Shown here piece after piece: positions 14,933 to 21,813 of a stretch of DNA of 21,813 nt. A model generated the notes under the pieces. That model made no database searches, was not told the DNA's origin, and was given only the letters and a program-made list of their open reading frames with translations. Within the stretch, counting starts at the first letter, position 1. Each line of letters starts with the position of its first letter. Source of the stretch: an uncultured Lachnospiraceae bacterium (GTDB lineage: Bacteria > Bacillota > Clostridia > Lachnospirales > Lachnospiraceae); the NCBI GenBank assembly GCA_910577445.1, contig CAJTMZ010000072.1, positions 1-21,813 on the forward strand. Direction: 5' to 3'. A program made the position numbers and the translations under genes.

Positions 14933-16967
14933 GGGAAATTACAGACGCAATCTGATGGACATGCACATTGACGACTGGAACCCGGAGTTTTTGAGCCGTC
15001 TTAATGTGGATGAATATGTGGAGGCGTTAAAGGATGCCGGTATCCAGGCAGCTATGGTAAAAGGCAGGCCCCACACGGGACTGGCTTATTATCCGACCAG
15101 AGTAGGAAGGATGCACAAAGGACTGAAAGGCTTTGATTTTCTTGGAACAATGGTTCAGAAATGTCACGAAAACGGGATTGCGGTGGTGGCGTACTTTACC
15201 CAGATTTTTGACAACTGGGCGTATGAAAATCACCCCGAATGGAGGCTTGTCACTTCGGACGGAATGGGAATGAGGGAGCTTCACGAGAAGAAAGACATGA
15301 AGACAGGGCGGTACGGAATCGTGTGCCCCAACAACGAAGGATATCGGGCGTATGTGAAAGCCTGCCTGACGGAAATGAACGAGCTGTACGATTTTGAGGG
15401 AATGTTCCTGGATATGACGTTTTTCCCGGAGGTTTGTTATTGTCCGAGCTGTCGGAAAAGGTATAAGGATGAAACCGGAAAGGAACTGCCGAGAAAGATA
15501 GACTGGAAAGACCCGGACTGGCTGGAATATGCCTATAAGAGGGACGAATGGATAGCGGATTATGCGAAATTCGCCACAGACTGCGTAAAGAAAATCAAGC
15601 CCCATGTAACCATTGAACATCAGCTTTCCAATATTGCGGGTTCCTGGATTGTGGCCGATTCGGAATTGCTTCTCGACGCCATTGACTGCGCCAGCGGCGA
15701 TTATTACGGCGGCTTTCTGCAGCAGACGTTTATCAACAAGTATTATAAAAATATTTCCCCGAATCTTCCCTTTGTGTACCATACCTCCCGGTGCGACCCG
15801 GAGCTGGCCTATCATACCACGACGAAAACAGAGGAAGAGATGCTTTTGCATGTAATCACCTCTCTCGTACATAACGGAGCGTTCCTTTTAGTGGACGCCA
15901 TCAACCCCGACGGAAGCATAGTGCCCGAGGTTTACCATGGCCTGATGAAACGTGTCTATGGAGTTACCAGACAATACGAAAAATACGTTGGCGGGGAAAC
16001 GTACCGGGACGCGGCGGTGTGGTTTGCCACCCATGCCAAATTTGACCCGAATGAAACGGATATAGACGTGATGGAGAAGACTTTTTCGCCCGCTTATTAT
16101 ATGAAATCGCCGGTAGCGGCATCTTCCGTTCTCCGCGAATATAACGTGCCTTTTGAAGTCATAGGGACAAAGAATATAAAGGACGAGAAAGCAAAGGTAA
16201 TGATTTTGTCTCATGTTGCCAACATACGTGACGAAGAGATGGATGAGATAGAAGCGTATCTGGCAAAGGGCGGTAACCTGCTAGTAAGCGGCCCTGTGGG
16301 AAACGAAAGACTGCAGAAGCTTATTGGCATTAAAATTACAGGGCGCACGGAACATGATTTTACCTATATGAGCCCTACAGAGGCGGGAGCGGACTTCTTC
16401 GAGGGATTTTCCCGTCTGGCGCCCCTTACCATCGATGGCCACCAGATGGAGGCGGAAATCACGGACGAAAGGAATCTTACCGTGCTCGCCACGAAAACCC
16501 TGCCCTATACCATGACGGGATGCTGTGAGTTTTCGGCTATTCATTCCAATCCGCCCGGCATTTATACAGAGGCTCCCTGCGCTGTGTTAAAGGAAACGGG
16601 AGAGGGCAAAGTTATCTGGACGGCCGCCCCTGTTGAAATGTCAAGGCCCTATATGAGCCGTAAGGTATTTTTCCGCATGGTCGATTTTTTGCGGGGAGAA
16701 GCCTCCTTTACCTCCAACGCGCCGAAGTTCGTGGAGGTTCTTGCATGGAAAAAGGATGAGGAAGATTATTTTGCGGTCATTAACCAGCAGGAAGAATCTC
16801 CCATTGCGCCTATGTATGATATTACAATCGAAGTAAAGGGAAAGGCGGATAAAAAGGCTTATCTCCTGCCGGAAAATACGGAGCTTAAGACAGAAATTAC
16901 GGGAGAGGATTCGTTGAAGATTTATCTGCCGAAGCTGGAGATTTTCCACATACTTCGTTTAGGCTGA
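14922..16967 (+). CDS. GHL6/GH151-like glycoside hydrolase with trimerisation-like domain, candidate alpha-L-fucosidase
   Basis: A 681-residue soluble protein without signal peptide, so it acts in the cytoplasm on imported substrate. The first about 340 residues form a TIM-barrel hydrolase of the hypothetical-GH6/GH29-GH42-like kind. Visible landmarks are HPEWRLVTSDG near residue 105, Asp164 in GMFLDMTFFP at the end of a barrel strand (candidate nucleophile), the cysteine motif C-Y-C-P-S-C (172-177) seen in related families, and Glu232-His233 in TIEHQLSN. Residues about 390-470 resemble the GATase-like beta-galactosidase trimerisation domain, and a beta domain ends the chain. This layout is shared with GH151 alpha-L-fucosidases, and an L-fucose isomerase gene follows two genes later, so fucosidase is the leading guess. 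Activity on another deoxy or rare sugar is equally possible. Confidence 0.72.
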   Translation: MWIEGNYRRNLMDMHIDDWNPEFLSRLNVDEYVEALKDAGIQAAMVKGRPHTGLAYYPTRVGRMHKGLKGFDFLGTMVQKCHENGIAVVAYFTQIFDNWAYENHPEWRLVTSDGMGMRELHEKKDMKTGRYGIVCPNNEGYRAYVKACLTEMNELYDFEGMFLDMTFFPEVCYCPSCRKRYKDETGKELPRKIDWKDPDWLEYAYKRDEWIADYAKFATDCVKKIKPHVTIEHQLSNIAGSWIVADSELLLDAIDCASGDYYGGFLQQTFINKYYKNISPNLPFVYHTSRCDPELAYHTTTKTEEEMLLHVITSLVHNGAFLLVDAINPDGSIVPEVYHGLMKRVYGVTRQYEKYVGGETYRDAAVWFATHAKFDPNETDIDVMEKTFSPAYYMKSPVAASSVLREYNVPFEVIGTKNIKDEKAKVMILSHVANIRDEEMDEIEAYLAKGGNLLVSGPVGNERLQKLIGIKITGRTEHDFTYMSPTEAGADFFEGFSRLAPLTIDGHQMEAEITDERNLTVLATKTLPYTMTGCCEFSAIHSNPPGIYTEAPCAVLKETGEGKVIWTAAPVEMSRPYMSRKVFFRMVDFLRGEASFTSNAPKFVEVLAWKKDEEDYFAVINQQEESPIAPMYDITIEVKGKADKKAYLLPENTELKTEITGEDSLKIYLPKLEIFHILRLG

Positions 16968-16984
16968 AAGGAGAGGGCGCTGTT

Positions 16985-17884
16985 ATGAAATACGGAATTT
17001 ATTTTGCTTATTGGGAAAAAGAGTGGAATGCGGACCAGAAACGGTATATTGAGAAGGTGAAGGAGCTGGGGTTTGACGTTCTGGAAATTTCCTGCGCCAT
17101 GCTGAAAAATACCGGTAAAGAAGAATTGCTGGAAATGAGAAAAAGAGCGGCAGATGCCGGAATTACGCTTACCGCCGGATACGGCCCGGCGGCGGGGGAA
17201 AATCTCGGAAGCCCCGATTCGGAAGTGGTAAAAAACGCAGTGGCTTTTTATACGGACATATTAAAAAAACTGGAAATTCTTGATATTCACACCCTGGGAG
17301 GCGGAATTTATTCCTACTGGCCGGTGGACTACAGTAAGCCTGTTGACAAAGCGGGAGACTGGGCGCGGAGCGTTTTAAATGTGCGGAAAGTAGGGAAGAT
17401 TGCCAAAGAATGCGGCGTGGACTACTGCCTGGAGGTCTTAAACCGGTTTGAGGGCTATCTGCTCAATACCTGTGCGGAGTGTAAAAGCTTTGTGGAGGAG
17501 GTGGATGTGGACGCCGTAAAGATTATGCTGGACACTTTTCATATGAACATTGAGGAGGACAGTATGCCGGAGGCGATTTTGCTGGCAGGAGATAAGCTGG
17601 GGCATTTCCATGTGGGAGAAAATAACCGACGCCTGCCGGGAAAAGGCGGCCTGCCCTGGTATGAAATCGGCATGGCGCTTCGGGCCGTGGGCTATAACAA
17701 AAACGTAGTGATGGAGCCTTTTGTGAGAAGCGGAGGAGGCGTGGGCAGCGATATTAAAATATGGCGGGATTTAAGCAGGGGAGCATCGGACGCCCGGCTT
17801 GACGCGGATGCAAAAAATTCGGTGGCGTATCTGCGTTATGTTTTCAGCGGGCCTGATTCCGATTATGGAAGCGTTATTTTGTAA
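16985..17884 (+). CDS. D-psicose/D-tagatose 3-epimerase (ketose 3-epimerase)
   Basis: A 299-residue TIM-barrel sugar isomerase/epimerase. It interconverts ketoses at C3, classically D-fructose with D-psicose (allulose), and relatives also act on tagatose/sorbose and ribulose/xylulose. The metal and catalytic residues known from the Clostridium cellulolyticum D-psicose 3-epimerase are all present at the same numbers: Glu150 (CLEVLNRFE), Asp183 (MLDTFHMN), His209 (HFHVGE), Glu244 (VMEPF), with Arg215. The start GIYFAYWEKEW and the segment YSYWPVDYSK also match that enzyme, so this is the DPE branch and not IolE or Hyi. It lies 17 bp after the glycosidase and 29 bp before the fucose-type isomerase, so the ketose made by the isomerase is its probable substrate in the cell. 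A GAAAGGAGAG ribosome site precedes the ATG. Confidence 0.9.
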   Translation: MKYGIYFAYWEKEWNADQKRYIEKVKELGFDVLEISCAMLKNTGKEELLEMRKRAADAGITLTAGYGPAAGENLGSPDSEVVKNAVAFYTDILKKLEILDIHTLGGGIYSYWPVDYSKPVDKAGDWARSVLNVRKVGKIAKECGVDYCLEVLNRFEGYLLNTCAECKSFVEEVDVDAVKIMLDTFHMNIEEDSMPEAILLAGDKLGHFHVGENNRRLPGKGGLPWYEIGMALRAVGYNKNVVMEPFVRSGGGVGSDIKIWRDLSRGASDARLDADAKNSVAYLRYVFSGPDSDYGSVIL

Positions 17885-17913
17885 GTGATGTAAATGAAAG
17901 GAAAGAGTTAAAG

Positions 17914-19683
17914 ATGAAAAATTATCCGGTAATAGGAATACGTCCTGTTGTGGATTCCAGACGTCTTGGCATTCGGGATGCATTAGAGGGCAAGGTAAGA
18001 CAGATGGCGGAAGCGGCCGGTACGCTGATTCGGGAAAATGTGTTTTATGCAGACGGTACGCCGGCCCGCACAGTGATTTTTTCCGGCAGCATTGCCGGCG
18101 GGGAAGAGGCGGCAAGGTGTGAAGCGGAATTTGCGTCTCAGCACGTGACCGCCACCTTAAGCGTGACGCCAAGCTGGTGCTATCCGCTTGAGACAATTGA
18201 CATGAACCCCATGACGACAAAAGCAATATGGGGATTTAACGGAACGGAGCGTCCGGGAGCCGTGTACCTTGCGGCGGCGATGGCGGCTCATAACCAGATG
18301 CACAGGCCCTGTTTTTCCATTTACGGAAAGGATGTGCAGGATATGGACGATGAGGAAATTCCGGCCGATGTGCAGGAGAAAATTCTGCGGTTCGCAAGAT
18401 GTGCCATTGCGGTGGGCGAAATGCAGAACAAAGCGTATGTGGGATTCGGCTCTGTTTCCATGGGGATTATGGGTTCTTTCTTAGACCCTTCTTTCTACAT
18501 AAGATATCTGGGAATGCGGCCTGAATGGGTAGATATGACAGAGATTCTCCGGCGAATGGAGCAGGGGATTTATGACGGGGAAGAATTTGAGGCAGCTCTT
18601 TTGTGGGTGAAAGAAAACTGTAAGGAGGGCTTTGACCCGAATCCGGACACAAAAGCTCACGGACGGGAAGAAAAGGATAAGGAATGGGAATTTGTGGTGA
18701 AGCTCACCATGATTATCAGGGACATAATGCTGGGAAACGAAAAATTGGCGGAGCTTGGTTTTGCCGAGGAAGCCTTAGGGCGCAACGGCCTGTTCGGCGG
18801 CTTTCAGGGACAGCGCATGTGGACGGATTATAAACCGAACGGGGATTTTACGGAAACGATTTTGAACTCATCCTTTGACTGGAACGGAAAACGCCAGCCG
18901 ATAGTATTTGCCACGGAAAACGATAATCTGAACGGGCTTTCCATGCTGTTTGGCAATCTGCTGACGGGAAAGGCCAGCGGTTTTTCCGATATCCGATGCT
19001 ATTGGAGTCCCGATGCGGTAAAAAGAGTGAGCGGATGGCAGCCAAAGGGAAAGGCGGCAGGCGGATTCATCCATCTGATTAATTCCGGTTCCACCTGTCT
19101 GGACGCCACGGGGAAATCGGCGGATAAGGAGGGGATGGGGGTTATGAAACCATGGTGGGAGATGACTCCAAAAGATATAAATGCCTGCCTTGAAGCTGCT
19201 GATTTTTGCCCGGCGGAGCTGTGCCAGTTCAGAGGCGGAGGTTTTTCCTCCCATTTTGTGACGGAAGCGGAAATGCCTCTCACGTTGGTAAGGGTAAATC
19301 TGATAAATGGTGCAGAACCGGTAATGCAGATTGCGGAGGGCTGGAGCGTAGTGCTTCCGGAGGAGGTACATCGTATCATTGACAGCCGGACCGACCCCAC
19401 GTGGCCTACTACGTGGTTCGTGCCAAGGACGGGAGAAAAGAAGGCTTTCCGGGACGTTTACAGTGTGATGGCAAACTGGGGGGCAAATCATGGCGCGTTT
19501 ATCCATGGCCATGTAGGAGCGGATTTGATTACCCTGGCTTCCATGCTGAGGATACCGGTGACCATGCATAATGTAGCGGAGGAACAGATATTCCGCCCTC
19601 ATGTATGGCTGTCTTACGGGACGCAGGAGTCCGAGGCGGCGGATTTGGCGGCTTGCCGGGCATTCGGGCCTTTATACAGATAA
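17914..19683 (+). CDS. fucI: L-fucose/D-arabinose isomerase
   Basis: A 589-residue manganese-dependent aldose-ketose isomerase, close to the 591 of the Escherichia coli enzyme. The metal and catalytic residues Glu337, Asp361 and His528 of E. coli FucI correspond to Glu335 (FATENDNLNG), Asp359 (GFSDIRCYW) and His526 (ANHGAFIHGH), a constant offset of two. The N-terminal IGIRPVVDSRRLGIR and the WGFNGTERPGAVYLAA motif are typical of the family. It converts L-fucose to L-fuculose. Family members also isomerise D-arabinose to D-ribulose and D-altrose to D-psicose. No fuculokinase or fuculose-phosphate aldolase is adjacent. Instead a ketose 3-epimerase precedes it by 29 bp, which opens non-classical routes. 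It is the last gene before a new promoter. The ribosome site is GAAAGGAAAGAG. Confidence 0.93.
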   Translation: MKNYPVIGIRPVVDSRRLGIRDALEGKVRQMAEAAGTLIRENVFYADGTPARTVIFSGSIAGGEEAARCEAEFASQHVTATLSVTPSWCYPLETIDMNPMTTKAIWGFNGTERPGAVYLAAAMAAHNQMHRPCFSIYGKDVQDMDDEEIPADVQEKILRFARCAIAVGEMQNKAYVGFGSVSMGIMGSFLDPSFYIRYLGMRPEWVDMTEILRRMEQGIYDGEEFEAALLWVKENCKEGFDPNPDTKAHGREEKDKEWEFVVKLTMIIRDIMLGNEKLAELGFAEEALGRNGLFGGFQGQRMWTDYKPNGDFTETILNSSFDWNGKRQPIVFATENDNLNGLSMLFGNLLTGKASGFSDIRCYWSPDAVKRVSGWQPKGKAAGGFIHLINSGSTCLDATGKSADKEGMGVMKPWWEMTPKDINACLEAADFCPAELCQFRGGGFSSHFVTEAEMPLTLVRVNLINGAEPVMQIAEGWSVVLPEEVHRIIDSRTDPTWPTTWFVPRTGEKKAFRDVYSVMANWGANHGAFIHGHVGADLITLASMLRIPVTMHNVAEEQIFRPHVWLSYGTQESEAADLAACRAFGPLYR

Positions 19684-19702
19684 TGACAGTGGCAGAATCG
19701 TC

Positions 19703-19731
19703 TTTCATCCGGCCGGTATTCATGTTATAAT
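19703..19731 (+). promoter_or_regulatory. Extended -10 promoter for the beta-glucuronidase gene
   Basis: A perfect TATAAT (19726-19731) with the upstream TG of an extended -10 (TGT at 19723-19725). The -35 is weak (TTTCAT at 19703-19708, spacing 17), as is usual for this type. Transcription would start near 19738, giving a leader of about 105 bases. It allows the glucuronidase to be expressed apart from the operon in front of it. Confidence 0.65.
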
Positions 19732-19755
19732 GAATTGCATCAAAGGCGGAATGTG

Positions 19756-19786
19756 GGGAATGGGCCCGTCTCTGGCGGGCTTTCCC
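19756..19786 (+). promoter_or_regulatory. Leader hairpin upstream of beta-glucuronidase
   Basis: Arms GGGAA (19756-19760)/TTCCC (19782-19786) and GCCCG (19764-19768)/CGGGC (19776-19780) form a two-part stem around a 7-base loop. No T-run follows, so it is not an evident terminator of the upstream operon. It could be a stabilising or protein-binding leader structure, or an RNase-resistant end. Confidence 0.45.
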
Positions 19787-19842
19787 TGCAGGTAATGATA
19801 GCGAAAAATAACAGCGGAGTATGAGAGAAAAGGAGGACGATT

Positions 19843-21642
19843 ATGCTATATCCCAAAATGAACCAGGCGCGTTCCGTTATTGACTTGTCAGGCGTGTGGG
19901 GATTCCGGCTGGGCACGGACGAAGAGCCGGGAGAGCACATTGAAAAGCTGGAGAAACCGGAAGTCATTGCGGTTCCCGCGTCCTACAACGACCAGAAGGA
20001 CGACCCGGCTTACCGGCACCATTACGGCTGGGCCTGTTATCAGAGAGAAATCGTGGTGCCCGCGTACATGAAAGACGAGAGGAGAGTGCTGCGTTTTGAC
20101 GCCGTCACCCACAATGCGAAAATTTATCTGAATCAGCGGCTTGTTTTGACCCACAAAGGCGGCTTCCTGCCCTTTGAAATCGACATTACGGGTTTGATAC
20201 CGGCGGGGGAAAAGGCGCTTCTTAGCGTTGCGGTGGATAACCGGGTAAATCACGGCACGCTGCCGGTGGGAAATGAGGATGTGGCCTTTTTCGGCTCGGA
20301 CAATCCGGGGATTCCCAGTGTGGAGAGCGCCAAGCAGGCGAGGAAAAAACAGAACTTCCCGAACTTCGATTTCTTCAACTTTTCGGGAATCCATCGTCCT
20401 GTCCGCATATATACGACGCCGGCGTCTTATATTGAAGATATTGTGCTGGTTCCGGACATTTCCGGGACAGACGGAATCGTCAGCTATGAGGTGCGTACCG
20501 GCGGTGCGCATTCGGATAAGGAGGTTGCCGTAAAAATTCTGGATGAAGACGGAAATTGCGTGGCGTCGGCGGCAGGCAGAGAGGGAACCGTAACGATTCC
20601 CGATGCCAGACTGTGGTGGCCCTTTCCGGGTACGCCCTATCTGTACAGAGCGGAGGTTACCTACGGCGGGGATATCTATGAGGAAAGCTTTGGCATCCGC
20701 ACGGTGAAGGTGGAGGGAAGCTCTTTTCTGATTAACGGAGAGCCTTTTTACTTCAAAGGCTTTGGAAAGCACGAGGATTCGCCTTTCCATGGGAGAGGAT
20801 TGGATGTATGTCTGGACGTGAAGGACATCAACCTGATACACTGGCTGAACGCCAATTCTTTCCGCACCAGCCATTATCCTTATGCGGAGGAAATGTACGC
20901 ACTCTGCGACAGGGAAGGGATTGTTATCATCGACGAAACCCCGGCTGTTGGCATCAATGGAGGGGGAGCCCATGACCCTTATCAGACTTACGGCGTGAAA
21001 GGACATCACGAGGAGGTTATCAGGGATTTGGTGGCAAGAGATAAAAATCACCCCTGCGTGGTAATGTGGTCCATGGGAAACGAGCCGGACACGGAGCATT
21101 TTCCACAGTCGGCCTATGACTACTGGCATTCCCTGTATGAGCTTACCCACAGCGTTGACCCGCAGAAAAGACCCGTTACCTTTGTGTGCTGTCAGAATCA
21201 TTATGAAAATGACATTGTCACCCGCACCATGGACGTGGTGTGTCTGAACCGGTACTATGGGTGGTACAATCTTTCGGGGGACCTGGAGGCGGCCTCCTAT
21301 GCCCTTAACATGGAGCTGGATTTCTGGGAAAAAATCGGCAAGCCGGTGATGATGACGGAATACGGCGCCGACGCGATTCCGGGCGTTCACAATTGCGTGC
21401 CGGAAATGTTCAGCGAAGAATACCAGATGGATTATTACAAAATGCACAGCGACGCCTTTGATAAGAGAGCGTTTTTCATCGGGGAGCAGGTTTGGAATTT
21501 TGCGGATTTCGCTACCATTCAGGGATGCATGCGAGCGGACGGCAACAAAAAGGGCCTGCTTACCAGAGACAGGCGGCCCAAGCTGGCGGCCCACTATTTC
21601 AGAAAACGGTGGGGTGAGATTTCGAATTTTGGGTATAAATAG
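19843..21642 (+). CDS. uidA: Beta-glucuronidase (GH2), cytoplasmic
   Basis: A 599-residue GH2 enzyme, close to the 603 of E. coli GusA. It hydrolyses beta-D-glucuronides to glucuronate and aglycone. Domains in order are a jelly-roll sugar-binding domain (about 1-180), an immunoglobulin-like domain (about 190-275) and a TIM barrel (about 280-595). The acid/base is Glu414 after Asn413 (SMGNEPDT), and the nucleophile is Glu506 (MMTEYGADAIPG). Asn568-Lys569-Lys570 supplies the NxK pair that in known glucuronidases grips the C6 carboxylate and separates them from beta-galactosidases. The active-site loop after DETPAVG (about 364-392) is clearly shorter than in E. coli, so it belongs with short-loop gut enzymes that usually prefer small substrates. 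It has no signal peptide, so substrates must be imported. An AAGGAGG ribosome site precedes the ATG. The promoter lies upstream and the terminator just downstream. Confidence 0.94.
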   Translation: MLYPKMNQARSVIDLSGVWGFRLGTDEEPGEHIEKLEKPEVIAVPASYNDQKDDPAYRHHYGWACYQREIVVPAYMKDERRVLRFDAVTHNAKIYLNQRLVLTHKGGFLPFEIDITGLIPAGEKALLSVAVDNRVNHGTLPVGNEDVAFFGSDNPGIPSVESAKQARKKQNFPNFDFFNFSGIHRPVRIYTTPASYIEDIVLVPDISGTDGIVSYEVRTGGAHSDKEVAVKILDEDGNCVASAAGREGTVTIPDARLWWPFPGTPYLYRAEVTYGGDIYEESFGIRTVKVEGSSFLINGEPFYFKGFGKHEDSPFHGRGLDVCLDVKDINLIHWLNANSFRTSHYPYAEEMYALCDREGIVIIDETPAVGINGGGAHDPYQTYGVKGHHEEVIRDLVARDKNHPCVVMWSMGNEPDTEHFPQSAYDYWHSLYELTHSVDPQKRPVTFVCCQNHYENDIVTRTMDVVCLNRYYGWYNLSGDLEAASYALNMELDFWEKIGKPVMMTEYGADAIPGVHNCVPEMFSEEYQMDYYKMHSDAFDKRAFFIGEQVWNFADFATIQGCMRADGNKKGLLTRDRRPKLAAHYFRKRWGEISNFGYK

Positions 21643-21661
21643 ATAGCGTAAAAAGAAAAAT

Positions 21662-21710
21662 TCCCTGCGGAAAAGTGTTTTGGGATTGCAGTTTCCGCAG
21701 GGATGTTTTT
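21662..21710. terminator. Bidirectional intrinsic terminator
   Basis: A perfect 12-bp stem (21662-21673 with 21692-21703, core CCCTGCGG/CCGCAGGG), with TG and then five T on the + strand side (21706-21710). On the other side an A-rich run (21649-21661) gives a T-run when read on the - strand. It can stop transcripts of both the glucuronidase gene and the convergent gene at the right edge. Confidence 0.88.
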
Positions 21711-21731
21711 ATTTGAGTTCTGTTTGTTGAT

Positions 21732-21812
21732 TTAATGAATTTCTTCAATCAGGCATTGATGTTCTTTTTTTCTGGAATCATAGCTGATTGCAACGGCTAG
21801 GATTTTTTCGAC
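21732..21812 (-). CDS. 3' end of an unidentified - strand gene (partial)
   Basis: Read on the - strand from the right edge, an open frame encodes the last 26 residues of a protein, starting VEKILAVAISYDSRKK and ending LIEEIH, followed by TAA at 21734-21732. It is too short for the family to be named. Its reality is supported by a sensible composition (a hydrophobic strand then a charged tail) and by the bidirectional terminator lying 22 bp beyond its stop, where a convergent gene would need it. The rest of the gene is outside the window. Confidence 0.5.
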   Translation of the reverse strand, partial: VEKILAVAISYDSRKKEHQCLIEEIH

Positions 21813-21813
21813 A

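Noticed and set aside
15027..15872. 281-residue open frame on the - strand
   Set aside because: It is antisense to the TIM-barrel half of the GHL6-like glycosidase and has no plausible ribosome site or domain.
19888..21594. 568-residue open frame on the - strand
   Set aside because: It is fully antisense to the beta-glucuronidase, whose motifs and length are secure; the translation is rich in His, Arg and Val with no recognisable domain.
1..21813. CRISPR arrays, insertion sequences, attachment sites, tRNA or rRNA genes
   Set aside because: Looked for evenly spaced repeats, transposase motifs and tRNA-like cloverleaf ends; none seen by eye on either strand.

Overview
The window reads as chromosomal DNA of an anaerobic Clostridia species, most likely a gut Lachnospiraceae. 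This is inferred from protein style rather than from any RNA marker. The pointers are LmrCD-type heterodimeric ABC exporters under MarR, a DUF6171-like cysteine-rich protein, family-1 solute-binding lipoproteins, a CUT1 importer without its own ATPase, a D-psicose 3-epimerase whose catalytic residue numbers match the Clostridium cellulolyticum enzyme, AGGAGG-type ribosome sites and moderate GC. All complete genes are on the + strand; the 3' end of one gene enters from the right on the - strand. No tRNA, rRNA, CRISPR array, insertion sequence or phage gene was seen.

Region 1 (about 1-4555): a MarR regulator followed by two half-size ABC exporters. Their ATP sites are asymmetric: the first has Asp for the catalytic Glu and Gln for the switch His, and the second has a deviant LSQGQ signature. 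This is the pattern of heterodimeric drug or peptide exporters. A small cysteine-rich protein follows.

Region 2 (about 4588-10496): a consensus-like promoter drives a solute-binding lipoprotein that has no permease beside it. Two bases further on begins a 1307-residue hybrid sensor kinase (extracellular Cache-like domain, HAMP, PAS, degenerate GGDEF, GAF-like segment, HisKA, HATPase, receiver). This looks like a ligand-sensing pair. A 100-residue Lys/Glu-rich protein and a strong terminator close the region.

Region 3 (about 10619-21710): a carbohydrate-use locus. It holds a sugar-binding lipoprotein, an intercistronic hairpin, two CUT1 permeases, an AraC regulator, a GHL6/GH151-like glycosidase, a D-psicose/D-tagatose 3-epimerase, an L-fucose/D-arabinose isomerase and, behind its own extended -10 promoter and leader, a cytoplasmic GH2 beta-glucuronidase with the glucuronate-specific NxK motif. 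A terminator with T-runs on both sides separates this locus from the convergent - strand gene.

Working model (inference): the importer takes up a small glycoside, the two glycosidases cleave it inside the cell, and the aldose-ketose isomerase plus the ketose 3-epimerase act in series. Reactions known for these families would allow D-altrose to D-psicose to D-fructose, D-arabinose to D-ribulose to D-xylulose, or L-fucose to L-fuculose and its C3 epimer. No kinase or aldolase is in the window. Pairing an isomerase with a C3-epimerase in one operon is the most interesting feature here.
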